Shown here: piece by piece, positions 11,277-20,988 of the stretch
How positions within the stretch are numbered: the first letter of the stretch is position 1
Layout of the letters: each line of letters opens with the position of its first letter
Source: Fragum whitleyi
Lineage: Eukaryota > Mollusca > Bivalvia > Cardiida > Cardiidae
Direction of reading: 5' to 3'
DNA length: 64,000 bases
Assembly (NCBI GenBank): GCA_948146395.1
Contig: OX411547.1
Span: 35,051,868 to 35,115,867 of the forward strand
The notes under the pieces: generated by a model
Told to the model about the DNA's origin: nothing
Database searches by the model: none
What the model saw: only the letters and a program-made list of their open reading frames with translations
Translations under genes and position numbers: made by a program

Positions 11277-11547
11277 ATATACGATAGTTCTACTTCGAGG
11301 ACCCTGCCTAAAATCGCATAACCAGTAGGAATTGCCAACGATTCTTTACTTGATCTGGGTTGCTTTTGGTGAACCATTTACCGCTTCTATACGAAAAAGT
11401 GATTAATACCAGACATCGTAACTACGACTTCACTTAGCTCTAGAACATACGAAAAACACATTTATGCTATTAAATACTTTAATAATATCAATAACAGTTA
11501 AATAGCGACATTTATATGATCCACATCTTCATATACATATTTGTGAT

Positions 11548-11632
11548 ATGTCAGGCGTAAAGGGGCGATCTGGGATGTGCGTAAAGTGTCGAGCCTAGTC
11601 CCGCTATGCATACTAACTATCATCGAAACTTT
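11548..11632 (+). repeat. Dispersed repeat 'gtgcgtaaagtgtcgacc'
   Basis: The segment 'ggcgatctgggatgtgcgta' and its continuation to 'actatc' recur downstream of copies 2-4 and, diverged, at 56797-56868 in the fucosyltransferase region. Its nature is unknown. Confidence 0.45.
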
Positions 11633-11739
11633 TGGCAAACGGCTTTTTCTAAATCTAGAATGAATGATCTATCTTTCAGCGAAAAATATGAAGCGCGAGC
11701 TCCGGTTGACCTCTTCACGAGCTTACTCTTTTTCCAAAT

Positions 11740-11745
11740 TTTATT
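11740..11745 (-). terminator. Candidate poly(A) signal AATAAA, gene 1
   Basis: On the minus strand AATAAA lies about 65 bp past the stop codon. The same hexamer is kept in copies 2-4 (for copy 4 near 35817). This supports a short 3' UTR and a real transcript. Confidence 0.45.
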
Positions 11746-11807
11746 TTTACGGAGTTTTTAGATTACCCATTTTCGTTAACGGTCACATAAAATAAATTCA
11801 TGAATCA

Positions 11808-12875
11808 TTAATAAGATCCTTCATCACTGTCCATAGAACTCACACCCTCATCATCGCTATCTCGTTCTAAAATCGTCTGCATAAAACTTTCAATGGCATT
11901 GTCGTCTGCGTAACACGTGGTTAAGTCACTGCCACTGAAAAGTCTCTTTATGACGTCGCTTGGTAAGGTGGAAACATTGTCACTTGCGTCACCAATGATG
12001 GTCATTTCTAGTTCATCAATACTGACGTCACTCTCGGTGTCAATTACACTGTCTGTGTCTTCTACAAACGCTGTATCAAGGTTTTCTTGTAGATCACCTG
12101 TGTAAGTGTCGTTGATTGGTTCAAGATGAATACACGTGGTTTCGTACTTGAAGGAAGTGAAGAAGGATTCACTATTACTGGTTCCGTCACCTAGAGTTCT
12201 TGGACAAACTGGGGAACCAGAACTAAAGGAAGTAAAGAAGGACTCGTCATGGCTGGTACCATCACCTCGCGTTCTTGGACAAACTGGGGAACCAGAACAC
12301 CCGTCACCTGGTAGTCTTACAGATGGAACAATGTCGTCCATGTTGGTTAAGGACATGTTCATGACTGAATCGACGTCGTGTAGGAATCTCTTCATGATAT
12401 CTACTTTACCCTGTGTAGTTTGACCTTGGCCTTTCGAGGTTGCCTCATAATTGATAAGTTTGTCTTTGTATAAGTTCTGTTTGGTGACGGAATCGTTGAA
12501 GTTTTCTCTTGGCTGTGTAAACGAAAGTTTCTTGTTCGTTTGAGATGCGTTGAATTGTTTCACCAATGATCTCATTTCTTTTAGTTTCCTAAACGCTTTA
12601 GTAAGCTTGAGACCGTTCGTATTTAAATCGTTTGTCTTTCTGATAGCGAATGTAGCTTCAGGCGTTGAAGATCGAAGAACCTTCAGGACTTTATTCTTTC
12701 TGTTTAAGACTCTTTCAACACCCTGGGATATTTCTACCAGGGCGTAGCTCTTCCTTTCGTCGCCCGCCACCATTTTGATGACATCATAACTAGTCGTTCG
12801 TTTGGTGACGTAGACTGTCTTCAGTGTGTCTTCTAACTGTATGAGAAGTTTGTGTTTCTGGTTTTCTATATCCAT
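11808..12875 (-). CDS. RASSF9/RASSF10-like Ras-association domain protein, copy 1
   Basis: This encodes 355 residues in one exon. Residues about 10-80 form an RA (ubiquitin-like) domain with VYVTKRTTSYDVIKMV, then YALVEISQGVERVL, then KVLKVL and TFAIRK. These match the TKRTT..DVI ... ERVL ... LK pattern of N-terminal RASSF proteins. Residues 93-106 (KAFRKLKEMRSLVK) recall the helix that follows RA in RASSF9. Residues 193-217 and 218-242 are two copies of a 25-residue block (SGSPVCPRT.GDGTS..ESFFTSF). The C-terminus is acidic (DSDDEGVSSMDSDE) and recalls the DSDTG.SS ending of RASSF9/10. It is shorter than vertebrate RASSF9/10 and no long coiled coil is evident. Start choice: the ATG lies 1 base after a splice acceptor (ttcag|A) and is common to all copies. 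Family members are scaffold proteins in polarity, centrosome and vesicle biology; the specific role here is unknown. The protein is identical in copies 1-3. Confidence 0.75.
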   Translation of the reverse strand: MDIENQKHKLLIQLEDTLKTVYVTKRTTSYDVIKMVAGDERKSYALVEISQGVERVLNRKNKVLKVLRSSTPEATFAIRKTNDLNTNGLKLTKAFRKLKEMRSLVKQFNASQTNKKLSFTQPRENFNDSVTKQNLYKDKLINYEATSKGQGQTTQGKVDIMKRFLHDVDSVMNMSLTNMDDIVPSVRLPGDGCSGSPVCPRTRGDGTSHDESFFTSFSSGSPVCPRTLGDGTSNSESFFTSFKYETTCIHLEPINDTYTGDLQENLDTAFVEDTDSVIDTESDVSIDELEMTIIGDASDNVSTLPSDVIKRLFSGSDLTTCYADDNAIESFMQTILERDSDDEGVSSMDSDEGSY

Positions 12876-13300
12876 TCTGAAATTGAAAATAATAAATTGA
12901 AATACTTCATAAGTACTTTCAATATAAACAATTTCATGAATTTAGTTTCAGAGTGTAATAGGTTCAGAATGAAGTTGCATAATATGAGAAAATAAGAAAG
13001 AAAGGGGGACAAGAACCAAACTGTTTTGTACAAGGTCAATTTAAATGTGATGCGTCTAAAATTCATAAAAATTTACGCAATTATACTGGGTTAACCCCTT
13101 ATCCGGCTGAGCTTCATTCTTGTTTTTGATTGCTATCCTGCAGATATTGCAAGATTTCCAAAAAAACTTAAGTTACCTTACGTGTATCATCTATGATTGG
13201 TTAATATTCATATACCACATTGGAAAGTTTGAAATTAAAAAAGAAAATAAAAACAACACTCACCTTTATTAATGAAGAACTCTTCCCTTTAAATAAAAAA
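12876..13300 (-). other. Leader exon and 387-bp intron of gene 1
   Basis: On the minus strand the leader exon ends at 13264 with AATAAAG|GTGAGT. The intron ends at 12877 with TTTTCAATTTCAG, followed by A and the ATG. Both splice signals are conserved in copies 2-4, and the donor also in copy 0. The transcription start is not determinable from sequence. Confidence 0.6.
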
Positions 13301-13457
13301 ATAACAACTTTGTTTAGCTTGTGTTTCTAAGATCGAAAACAATTCTGTATGAATAACTGTCGATTTGTGATCTAGTCAAACGAAATCTTCCATACTTAAA
13401 GGCCACACTTTTCACGGTTAATTAAATTTGAAATCAAACATTTAAGTAGTACTAATT

Positions 13458-13513
13458 GGGCACGTGATAATGATCGGAAACGTGCCGCCGTGTTCGCGAC
13501 AGGCACGCGACAG
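13458..13513 (-). promoter_or_regulatory. Conserved E-box-containing upstream block, gene 1
   Basis: GGCACGT and its inverse ACGTGCC stand 14 bp apart, followed by a third GGCACG motif. The block is the best-preserved non-coding stretch among the five paralogues and lies about 200 bp upstream of the leader-exon donor. A flanking 'cacttttcacggttaatt' about 40-60 bp nearer the gene is also conserved. The promoter role is inferred. Confidence 0.55.
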
Positions 13514-14468
13514 TTAGTAATTAACACCATTAAAAGTGGTACTTCATTTAAACGTGTAAATCAACGGCAATTAATGCTGAATTATTATGTCTACTACTTC
13601 TAGTTGTAAACCAACTTCTCTCCACTTCAGATATTTTGTTTATTAATATCCTCATCATGAAAATGAAGAAATAAGATCTCTTCAAAACAAACGACCTCCA
13701 AGGCATTCAATTCAGATTTAAAACAAAGAAAGCAAAACAACAACAATAATTTTTTTAACATTTCACTATAATGCTTTACACAAATACAGTATCTACGTGT
13801 CTCTGAAATAGATTACAGTTAAAATTGCATCGAGTGATCACCTAGTATGGGACCACAAAAAAATCGAGAAAATGTTCGCTTAGTGTAATTTTTGCTTACA
13901 AATCATGAATAAAATGTTGATTGAATATTTATGCTGTTGCAAATTTCTCAATAATTCTATGTTGTTAAATCTCAATAGAATCATGTATAGTATCGTATCG
14001 TATCGTATATCTGATCCTTTGAGTTTTAACAATACAGGATTCATTAACAATATCTTTTTGAGATACATGTATTTTGATTTAATGAAGGGAATATTTTGAA
14101 AACGGTCACTTGATGAAAATGGTCGCTCGGGCAAAATTGACCGTTTATTTTGACACGAGTCTAATTGCAAAAAAAGTGTCTTTGAGGATGAATTATCAAA
14201 TTATTTTTCTGTCTGGTTCAACTTGTTAATCTACCCTTTTATCGAAACCTGTGAAATATGGCATATATACATGTATCAGGCTGCGAGAAAAGTTTGCCTT
14301 TTGACAAAATATGTTCTGTGAGAGAATAAGAACCGTAGACTTCACAAAGGCAATGGTCCTAATAAGACACTAGATTTTGAAAATAAACATACTAAAACGA
14401 AAATCAGATCGGAGCGCTAAGGAAATGTGATCAATTTTATCCCCTCAATCTCCCAACCTTTGATTTCA

Positions 14469-14712
14469 GGTGCCCGTTTTACCAAACATCTTACGATATA
14501 TTTTTGCGTAAGTTAAAAATGAAAGTTCCTTCAACAGTAGTAACTAAATATGGAAATCTGCCAAGCATCATCTCATTGGATTCGTCTTCTAAAGACTATC
14601 CAAATGAGATATTGCAAAGCAGAATCTAACAATATATAAAAACACCAGATGCGATTTGTGATTATGACTCACAATTAATTTTTGTCGAAAGAAGTTTAGT
14701 AAAACGGGCCCC
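14469..14712. mobile_element. Short palindromic MITE, GGGCCCGTTTTAC termini (unit 1)
   Basis: Same insertion as at 6015 in copy 0. The left end is GTGCCCGTTTTACC and the inverted right end GGGGCCCGTTTTACTAAAC. Repeated in unit 2 (about 21944-22187) and unit 3 (about 29420-29663). Confidence 0.65.
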
Positions 14713-15037
14713 AGAACCCGAGACTTTAAAACATTTTTATGCTCAACACAAAGTTGAGGATTCAAATAAATGTATGAACACGAAAACATTATATTAATAA
14801 AATCTTATTCATGACAGCTTATTAATATTAATTTTATGTTCATACATTTATGTTAGTATTAAAACAGAATTAAAGTTTTTAGCTTAAGAAGAAAATTGAA
14901 AAAAATGGGTTGAGAATGAGAGAATGTTAGTAATTTTGAGCCCATACTGAAATAAAGAGGATTTTTTTTCGGCGTCAAATCGATTTATCTCTCATAGAGT
15001 ATAAAACAAAAGTGATGTCTCCAAGAAGGACAGAGCC

Positions 15038-15316
15038 GCCGTCATAGCGCAGTTGGTAGCGCATCGGACTGTCAATCTAGAGGTCCCGGGTTCGATCCCC
15101 GACGGCGGCAATCATTCTTTGCGACTATTTGTCTCTCACCAATGGGTTGATAATCGTAGACATATGTGAGATAGTAGCTGGAGGCTAGGAAAGAATGTGG
15201 TGGTTGGACAGGTGAGGGCAATACCAGGAAACCTTTGTTAGGTACTCCATCCGCCGCGATATAACTGAAAAAAAAAATGTTGAAAGCAGCGTTTAACTCC
15301 ATTCAATCAATCAATT
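15038..15316 (+). mobile_element. Full-length tRNA-headed SINE with 16-bp target duplication (unit 1)
   Basis: It is flanked by perfect direct repeats CAAGAAGGACAGAGCC (15022-15037, 15317-15332). Copy 0 shows the unoccupied site once, near 6562. The head folds as a tRNA starting GCCGTCA, with D-arm GCGCAGTTGGTAGCGC, anticodon loop CTGTCAA (GTC, Asp-like) and B-box GGTTCGATCCC. The anticodon stem has mismatches and the head runs into a SINE body, so it is not an independent tRNA gene. The body has 'tagctggaggctaggaaag' and the tail 'aactccattcaatcaatcaa'. It resembles the V-type tRNA SINEs described from molluscs (family name not verified). Confidence 0.9.
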
Positions 15317-15344
15317 CAAGAAGGACAGAGCCACTAATGGAAAT

Positions 15345-15905
15345 GTTTAATCCATAATTAATGCCCTGGCAGGGCCTAGGTAACGGTTCATTGCATTTAA
15401 GGTTAAGGTTAATCAGCTTTTATTTTAAGCAACTTACTTCTACAGAGGCGTGTAAATAACTCGAATCCTTAAATCGTATATTGGTAACCAAATCCTCGTA
15501 AAGCTGAAGTTACGTGGCTTTGGTAACCAAACGATGAAATGCGTTCACTCTCTCTAAGCACGTGAATTCTTCAGGTTAAACACAGTTATTTGCATGAGTT
15601 AACAATGAAGACCCGAAGTTTTGAAAAGTAAACTCGCCAAATTACGTCACGACTAAGCCCCGCCCTGCCAGTTCAATAATAACGCAGAATATGTATAGGT
15701 AGATTTTGAGCGGTGAGCCGTGAAATCTACTTTTAACGGTTAAATTTCCGTGCTTTTCTTTCAAAAAAGATAAAACAGACATAACAAAGATACAAATTAC
15801 CTTTCAAATGAAACTTAGTGCTTGTTTTAGATCTTACGGTTTACTCATAGACCCATGGTAATGGACTAAACGCCTAGATCAGAGCTCAGTTTTGAAAATA
15901 CACCT
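15345..15905. mobile_element. Segment present in units 1-3 but absent from copy 0
   Basis: Copy 0 runs directly from 'cactaaaggaaagga' to 'agctttctttgtttacg' (near 6595), whereas unit 1 has about 0.55 kb between these points. Weak inverted ends (GTTTAATCCATAATTAATGC and, inverted, GTTTAGTCCATTACCATGGG) suggest an inserted MITE-like element. A deletion in copy 0 is possible. No ORF is seen. Confidence 0.45.
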
Positions 15906-16292
15906 ATAGCTTTCTTTGTTTACGAAATGAAATAAAGGGCGATTTCAAAGGAAAAAACAAACGGTTATTTCATTTCTTTAATACAAAAAGAACGAAACAG
16001 AACATGTCTTTTATCACGTCCAGGTGTAACAGGGTACAATAGGGACAAATAAACACTTACATGTGTAATGATAGATGAAATGAGAAAATTTTATGATAGA
16101 TTTTCACAAAACGAGCCTTTTTTGCACGTGATTTCTATGACATATCGTCATTTTTTTATTCGGCTCCGCTTACACCATGTGAAATAGGATGAAATGAGCT
16201 AACGTAGTATGTACTCTTTTAGTAATTTCACTAGTTTTTCGGAGAGATTATGAAGTGATAATTCACCATTATTATTCGATATTCCACCGAAA

Positions 16293-16525
16293 AGCATTGG
16301 ATTCGATCCTCGACGGCGGCACTCATCTTTTCGGATATTCTATCTCACACCTATGAGACGATAATCGTAGACTAATGTAGGATGGTAGCTGGAGGCTAGG
16401 AAAGGATGCAATGATATTACCAGTAAGAGAAATACCAGGAATCTATTGTAAGATACTATAGTCGCCGCGATATGACTGAAAGATTGTTAAAAGCGGCGTA
16501 AAACTCCATTCAAACAAACCAATGG
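16293..16525 (+). mobile_element. 5'-truncated tRNA-derived SINE (unit 1)
   Basis: Same remnant as at 6983: it begins at the B-box (GATTCGATCCTCGACGGCGG) and ends with 'agcggcgtaaaactccatt'. Paralogues are at 23768 and 31244. Confidence 0.7.
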
Positions 16526-16947
16526 AAAAAACGGTTATGCACAACATCTACAGGCCTTGTTTGAATCAAAGATCTAGCTTTTAAAGAAGAAAGTACTTAA
16601 AATAACGTTCATAATAATGTCATCCCCAAGATATTTCATCATGCCCAAATAATTTAAGTTAAATTGTATGCATCAATTTCCATGTATTCTGATTGGCTGA
16701 AAAATGGTTTTATTTCTCAATTAAACAATTGAGAGTACGCAGCTTTGTTGTAAGATTGTGCACAAAGTTGTCCCATAAGAATTCAGTCTCATTACGAAGA
16801 AATACATACATTTTCGCATAATTACATTACATTTTAAGATATGAAGACAGTATATTTTATTTAATTTCATAGAGTTATGAAACTAAAAACCTTATGACAC
16901 TTTTGTATCTGATTTAATCTGATACAAAGTTTAAATCTGGTGGGATA

Positions 16948-17295
16948 GTCCTTCAGATGATAACATCCTGAAACTGACATTCACACAAAATCAGTCTAAA
17001 ATCTTCATTCAGCGTTCCATTCACTCAATTAAATTCAACTCAAATCGACCAAAAAACGCCAGAAATCGTTCAAAAACGTTTCGTAATCGATAAGATAATT
17101 CCACGATTTACTCGCTTTGTCGATTTAAGGCGTCCGAATGTTCCTAGAAGACACGCAATCACATAAGTACCTAGTTTTTGTCAAAGGGAGATAAAAAAAA
17201 TTCACTAAATTGGTCCACTAATGTGTTGCACCCTGACCCTTAAATTGCACCCGAAACTCGATACTCTAATCCATTATTTTTTTCCCGAAACACTT
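16948..17295 (+). mobile_element. ATCGTGAAATTGAC-family element, 3'-truncated (unit 1)
   Basis: It matches copy 0 at 7643 up to about 'actcgatactctaatccatt', then gives way to a 'cattctcaaaaattaagatt'-type segment that also occurs at 33105 outside the triplication. Paralogues are at about 24423 and 31899. Confidence 0.55.
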
Positions 17296-17962
17296 CTCAA
17301 AAATTAAGATTTTCTTAGCCGTTATTTAGGATTCTCAAGATATTTATATTAGGATACGATGGTTTCACGTCAGTGACTTAAACGAGTAGCGTTGGCGACG
17401 TCGAATATTTTCACAGTTTCGAGGGCTAACGCCATTTTAACTGACGTCAACGAGTGTTTCGAAGGTTTCCCCGAAATTTTTAAAAATAGTCCGTCTATGT
17501 ACATCGAAGTTTGATCCCTTCGGAACATCACTCGGCCTTTTCCGTAACTTGCAAGATACCTCGGATGTATTTAAGGCGGATGGGTGTGTAAAAAAATCGC
17601 GTTGTCAGCGCTTGTCATATTCTCCGAAGATTGACCTATCTTTGGGACCGTATCAATTATCCAGATTGGGATGAATATTACTACCTCGTACGCAATACTC
17701 CGTATTCTATCGCAAAAAAAGTAGTAAATGAAGAATTTCAATAAAACTTCATTTTAGTCGAAATCAAACTTAATTTTTGCCTTAAATTATTTGACAAAAA
17801 TATTTGTTTACATTGCGAAAGTCTACTTTTTTTTTTTTAAAAAAAAAAAAAGTTGTTTGTTTGAGATCTATTTATACTGTACACAGTTTCTTAATATAGA
17901 TTTTGGGGAAAACCGAATATAAAACTTCAATAAACATTTTGAAAGTAGTTCGACGGGATCGG
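17296..17962. other. Unit tail, no supported gene
   Basis: This contains a segment (about 17296-17510) duplicated at 33105-33330, then a region that can be read as a short frame (LWDRINYPDWDEYYYL). That frame is broken by TAA at about 17742 in units 1 and 2 and open only in unit 3. A T/A homopolymer run near 17827 varies between units. There is no evidence that it is coding. Confidence 0.4.
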
Positions 17963-18674
17963 ATCATTCAGCATTTAGAAATCGTTCAAGACGGTCAACA
18001 ATCAATTCAAAGGGATCAAATTATTCAAACGAATAGCTTCGTAATAGTTCGAAACGCTTCGGAATTTCATTCATACCGATCAAATCATTTCACAATTTTA
18101 TTGGCTTATGTAGGTTTAAAGCGTCTGATTGGTACACAAAAACATATGAATAGAACAGTACGTTTATTTTAATAACATGGGGAAACAGAATATCGCTAAA
18201 TCGCTAAATCCGTTCAAATTGGACGAAATTGGCATTGTTGGATTACCTTCCATTAATTACATTCAAAACTCGCTCTTTTCACCCACTCATTCAATTTCAC
18301 TCGACATTTGTTTCAAAGTCATCCATAATGTCAATTTCATGATGTTTTAACTCTCATGCGAGAAGTGAAAGTAAGGACACCCCCCCCCCCCCCAGGATAC
18401 CGACGACACGGGAGGACTAAGATGAAATATGGGCGTATCCAGAATTATGAAATCTAACCACAATAGACTTTTTCATTTTTTTTCGAAATTTGAGGTTGTA
18501 GATGGGTCCAAATTGAAATTGAGAATTATCAATTTATCTTATTATCTGGATAAGACGAAGGGCAAAAAGCTGCTGAGACTGGGCCTCTGAAGCAACAGTT
18601 GGTTCGGACGAAGGGGTCATTTTAGCGATGTTGGGTCTATATAGTCCACCGAAAACTCTGCATACTTTACATAT

Positions 18675-18751
18675 CGAGGGTTCGGTGCAAGACTGTAGTA
18701 AGTGTATATACATTGTATATACACTTACTACAGTCTTGCGCTGAATCCACG
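18675..18751. mobile_element. 77-bp hairpin mini-element, unit 2
   Basis: Identical to the element at 11200, ATAT on both sides. Confidence 0.7.
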
Positions 18752-19282
18752 ATATACGATAGTTCTACTTCGAGGACCCTGCCTAAAATCGCATAACCAG
18801 TAGGAATTGCCAACGATTCTTTACTTGATCTGGGTTGCTTTTGGTGAACCATTTACCGCTTCTATACGAAAAAGTGATTAATACCAGACATCGTAACTAC
18901 GACTTCACTTAGCTCTAGAACATACGAAAAACACATTTATGCTATTAAATACTTTAATAATATCAATAACAGTTAAATAGCGACATTTATATGATCCACA
19001 TCTTCATATACATATTTGTGATATGTCAGGCGTAAAGGGGCGATCTGGGATGTGCGTAAAGTGTCGAGCCTAGTCCCGCTATGCATACTAACTATCATCG
19101 AAACTTTTGGCAAACGGCTTTTTCTAAATCTAGAATGAATGATCTATCTTTCAGCGAAAAATATGAAGCGCGAGCTCCGGTTGACCTCTTCACGAGCTTA
19201 CTCTTTTTCCAAATTTTATTTTTACGGAGTTTTTAGATTACCCATTTTCGTTAACGGTCACATAAAATAAATTCATGAATCA

Positions 19283-20350
19283 TTAATAAGATCCTTCATC
19301 ACTGTCCATAGAACTCACACCCTCATCATCGCTATCTCGTTCTAAAATCGTCTGCATAAAACTTTCAATGGCATTGTCGTCTGCGTAACACGTGGTTAAG
19401 TCACTGCCACTGAAAAGTCTCTTTATGACGTCGCTTGGTAAGGTGGAAACATTGTCACTTGCGTCACCAATGATGGTCATTTCTAGTTCATCAATACTGA
19501 CGTCACTCTCGGTGTCAATTACACTGTCTGTGTCTTCTACAAACGCTGTATCAAGGTTTTCTTGTAGATCACCTGTGTAAGTGTCGTTGATTGGTTCAAG
19601 ATGAATACACGTGGTTTCGTACTTGAAGGAAGTGAAGAAGGATTCACTATTACTGGTTCCGTCACCTAGAGTTCTTGGACAAACTGGGGAACCAGAACTA
19701 AAGGAAGTAAAGAAGGACTCGTCATGGCTGGTACCATCACCTCGCGTTCTTGGACAAACTGGGGAACCAGAACACCCGTCACCTGGTAGTCTTACAGATG
19801 GAACAATGTCGTCCATGTTGGTTAAGGACATGTTCATGACTGAATCGACGTCGTGTAGGAATCTCTTCATGATATCTACTTTACCCTGTGTAGTTTGACC
19901 TTGGCCTTTCGAGGTTGCCTCATAATTGATAAGTTTGTCTTTGTATAAGTTCTGTTTGGTGACGGAATCGTTGAAGTTTTCTCTTGGCTGTGTAAACGAA
20001 AGTTTCTTGTTCGTTTGAGATGCGTTGAATTGTTTCACCAATGATCTCATTTCTTTTAGTTTCCTAAACGCTTTAGTAAGCTTGAGACCGTTCGTATTTA
20101 AATCGTTTGTCTTTCTGATAGCGAATGTAGCTTCAGGCGTTGAAGATCGAAGAACCTTCAGGACTTTATTCTTTCTGTTTAAGACTCTTTCAACACCCTG
20201 GGATATTTCTACCAGGGCGTAGCTCTTCCTTTCGTCGCCCGCCACCATTTTGATGACATCATAACTAGTCGTTCGTTTGGTGACGTAGACTGTCTTCAGT
20301 GTGTCTTCTAACTGTATGAGAAGTTTGTGTTTCTGGTTTTCTATATCCAT
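19283..20350 (-). CDS. RASSF9/RASSF10-like protein, copy 2
   Basis: The 355-residue protein is identical to copy 1, with the same RA domain (about 10-80), duplicated 25-residue block (193-242) and acidic tail. The splice acceptor before the ATG, the 387-bp intron and the leader-exon donor at 20739 are all intact. Nothing visible distinguishes it from copies 1 and 3, so if the array is real all three should be equally functional and would raise gene dosage rather than diversify the product. Confidence 0.75.
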   Translation of the reverse strand: MDIENQKHKLLIQLEDTLKTVYVTKRTTSYDVIKMVAGDERKSYALVEISQGVERVLNRKNKVLKVLRSSTPEATFAIRKTNDLNTNGLKLTKAFRKLKEMRSLVKQFNASQTNKKLSFTQPRENFNDSVTKQNLYKDKLINYEATSKGQGQTTQGKVDIMKRFLHDVDSVMNMSLTNMDDIVPSVRLPGDGCSGSPVCPRTRGDGTSHDESFFTSFSSGSPVCPRTLGDGTSNSESFFTSFKYETTCIHLEPINDTYTGDLQENLDTAFVEDTDSVIDTESDVSIDELEMTIIGDASDNVSTLPSDVIKRLFSGSDLTTCYADDNAIESFMQTILERDSDDEGVSSMDSDEGSY

Positions 20351-20775
20351 TCTGAAATTGAAAATAATAAATTGAAATACTTCATAAGTACTTTCAATAT
20401 AAACAATTTCATGAATTTAGTTTCAGAGTGTAATAGGTTCAGAATGAAGTTGCATAATATGAGAAAATAAGAAAGAAAGGGGGACAAGAACCAAACTGTT
20501 TTGTACAAGGTCAATTTAAATGTGATGCGTCTAAAATTCATAAAAATTTACGCAATTATACTGGGTTAACCCCTTATCCGGCTGAGCTTCATTCTTGTTT
20601 TTGATTGCTATCCTGCAGATATTGCAAGATTTCCAAAAAAACTTAAGTTACCTTACGTGTATCATCTATGATTGGTTAATATTCATATACCACATTGGAA
20701 AGTTTGAAATTAAAAAAGAAAATAAAAACAACACTCACCTTTATTAATGAAGAACTCTTCCCTTTAAATAAAAAA
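20351..20775 (-). other. Leader exon and intron of gene 2
   Basis: Leader exon ends at 20739 (AAAG|GTGAGT); intron 20738-20352. Same as gene 1. Confidence 0.6.
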
Positions 20776-20932
20776 ATAACAACTTTGTTTAGCTTGTGTT
20801 TCTAAGATCGAAAACAATTCTGTATGAATAACTGTCGATTTGTGATCTAGTCAAACGAAATCTTCCATACTTAAAGGCCACACTTTTCACGGTTAATTAA
20901 ATTTGAAATCAAACATTTAAGTAGTACTAATT

Positions 20933-20988
20933 GGGCACGTGATAATGATCGGAAACGTGCCGCCGTGTTCGCGACAGGCACGCGACAG
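20933..20988 (-). promoter_or_regulatory. Conserved E-box-containing upstream block, gene 2
   Basis: Same three GGCACG-type motifs and spacing as at 13458. Confidence 0.55.

Larger units (their letters stand above)
10491..17962 (-). repeat. Triplicated unit 1 (about 7.47 kb)
   Basis: Head-to-tail unit 1 begins at ATCATTCAGCATTTAG and ends at CGACGGGATCGG. Units 2 and 3 follow directly with the same junction GGGATCGG|ATCATTC. The three units differ at only a scatter of single bases and homopolymer lengths, for example the C-run near 10908 and the T/A run near 17827. They contain, left to right: a truncated ATCGTGAAATTGAC element, a 77-bp hairpin element, the minus-strand RASSF-like gene, its promoter region, a MITE, a SINE, an inserted 0.55-kb segment, a truncated SINE and a second element remnant. 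Such identity means very recent amplification, ongoing gene conversion, or an assembly error. Confidence 0.95.

Noticed and set aside
12136..12423. Plus-strand 95-codon frame opposite the RASSF-like gene (and equivalents in other copies)
   Set aside because: Shadow of the minus-strand coding exon; includes the reverse of the duplicated 25-residue block and has no splice or promoter support.
15038..15112. tRNA-Asp (GTC) gene
   Set aside because: The head fits a tRNA but has anticodon-stem mismatches, continues into a SINE body and lies inside a target-site duplication; same logic for 22513, 29989, 47351 and 52963.
15072..15302. Minus-strand 76-codon frame ending RRRGSNPGPLD
   Set aside because: A typical SINE/tRNA-head antisense frame; present only because the SINE is.
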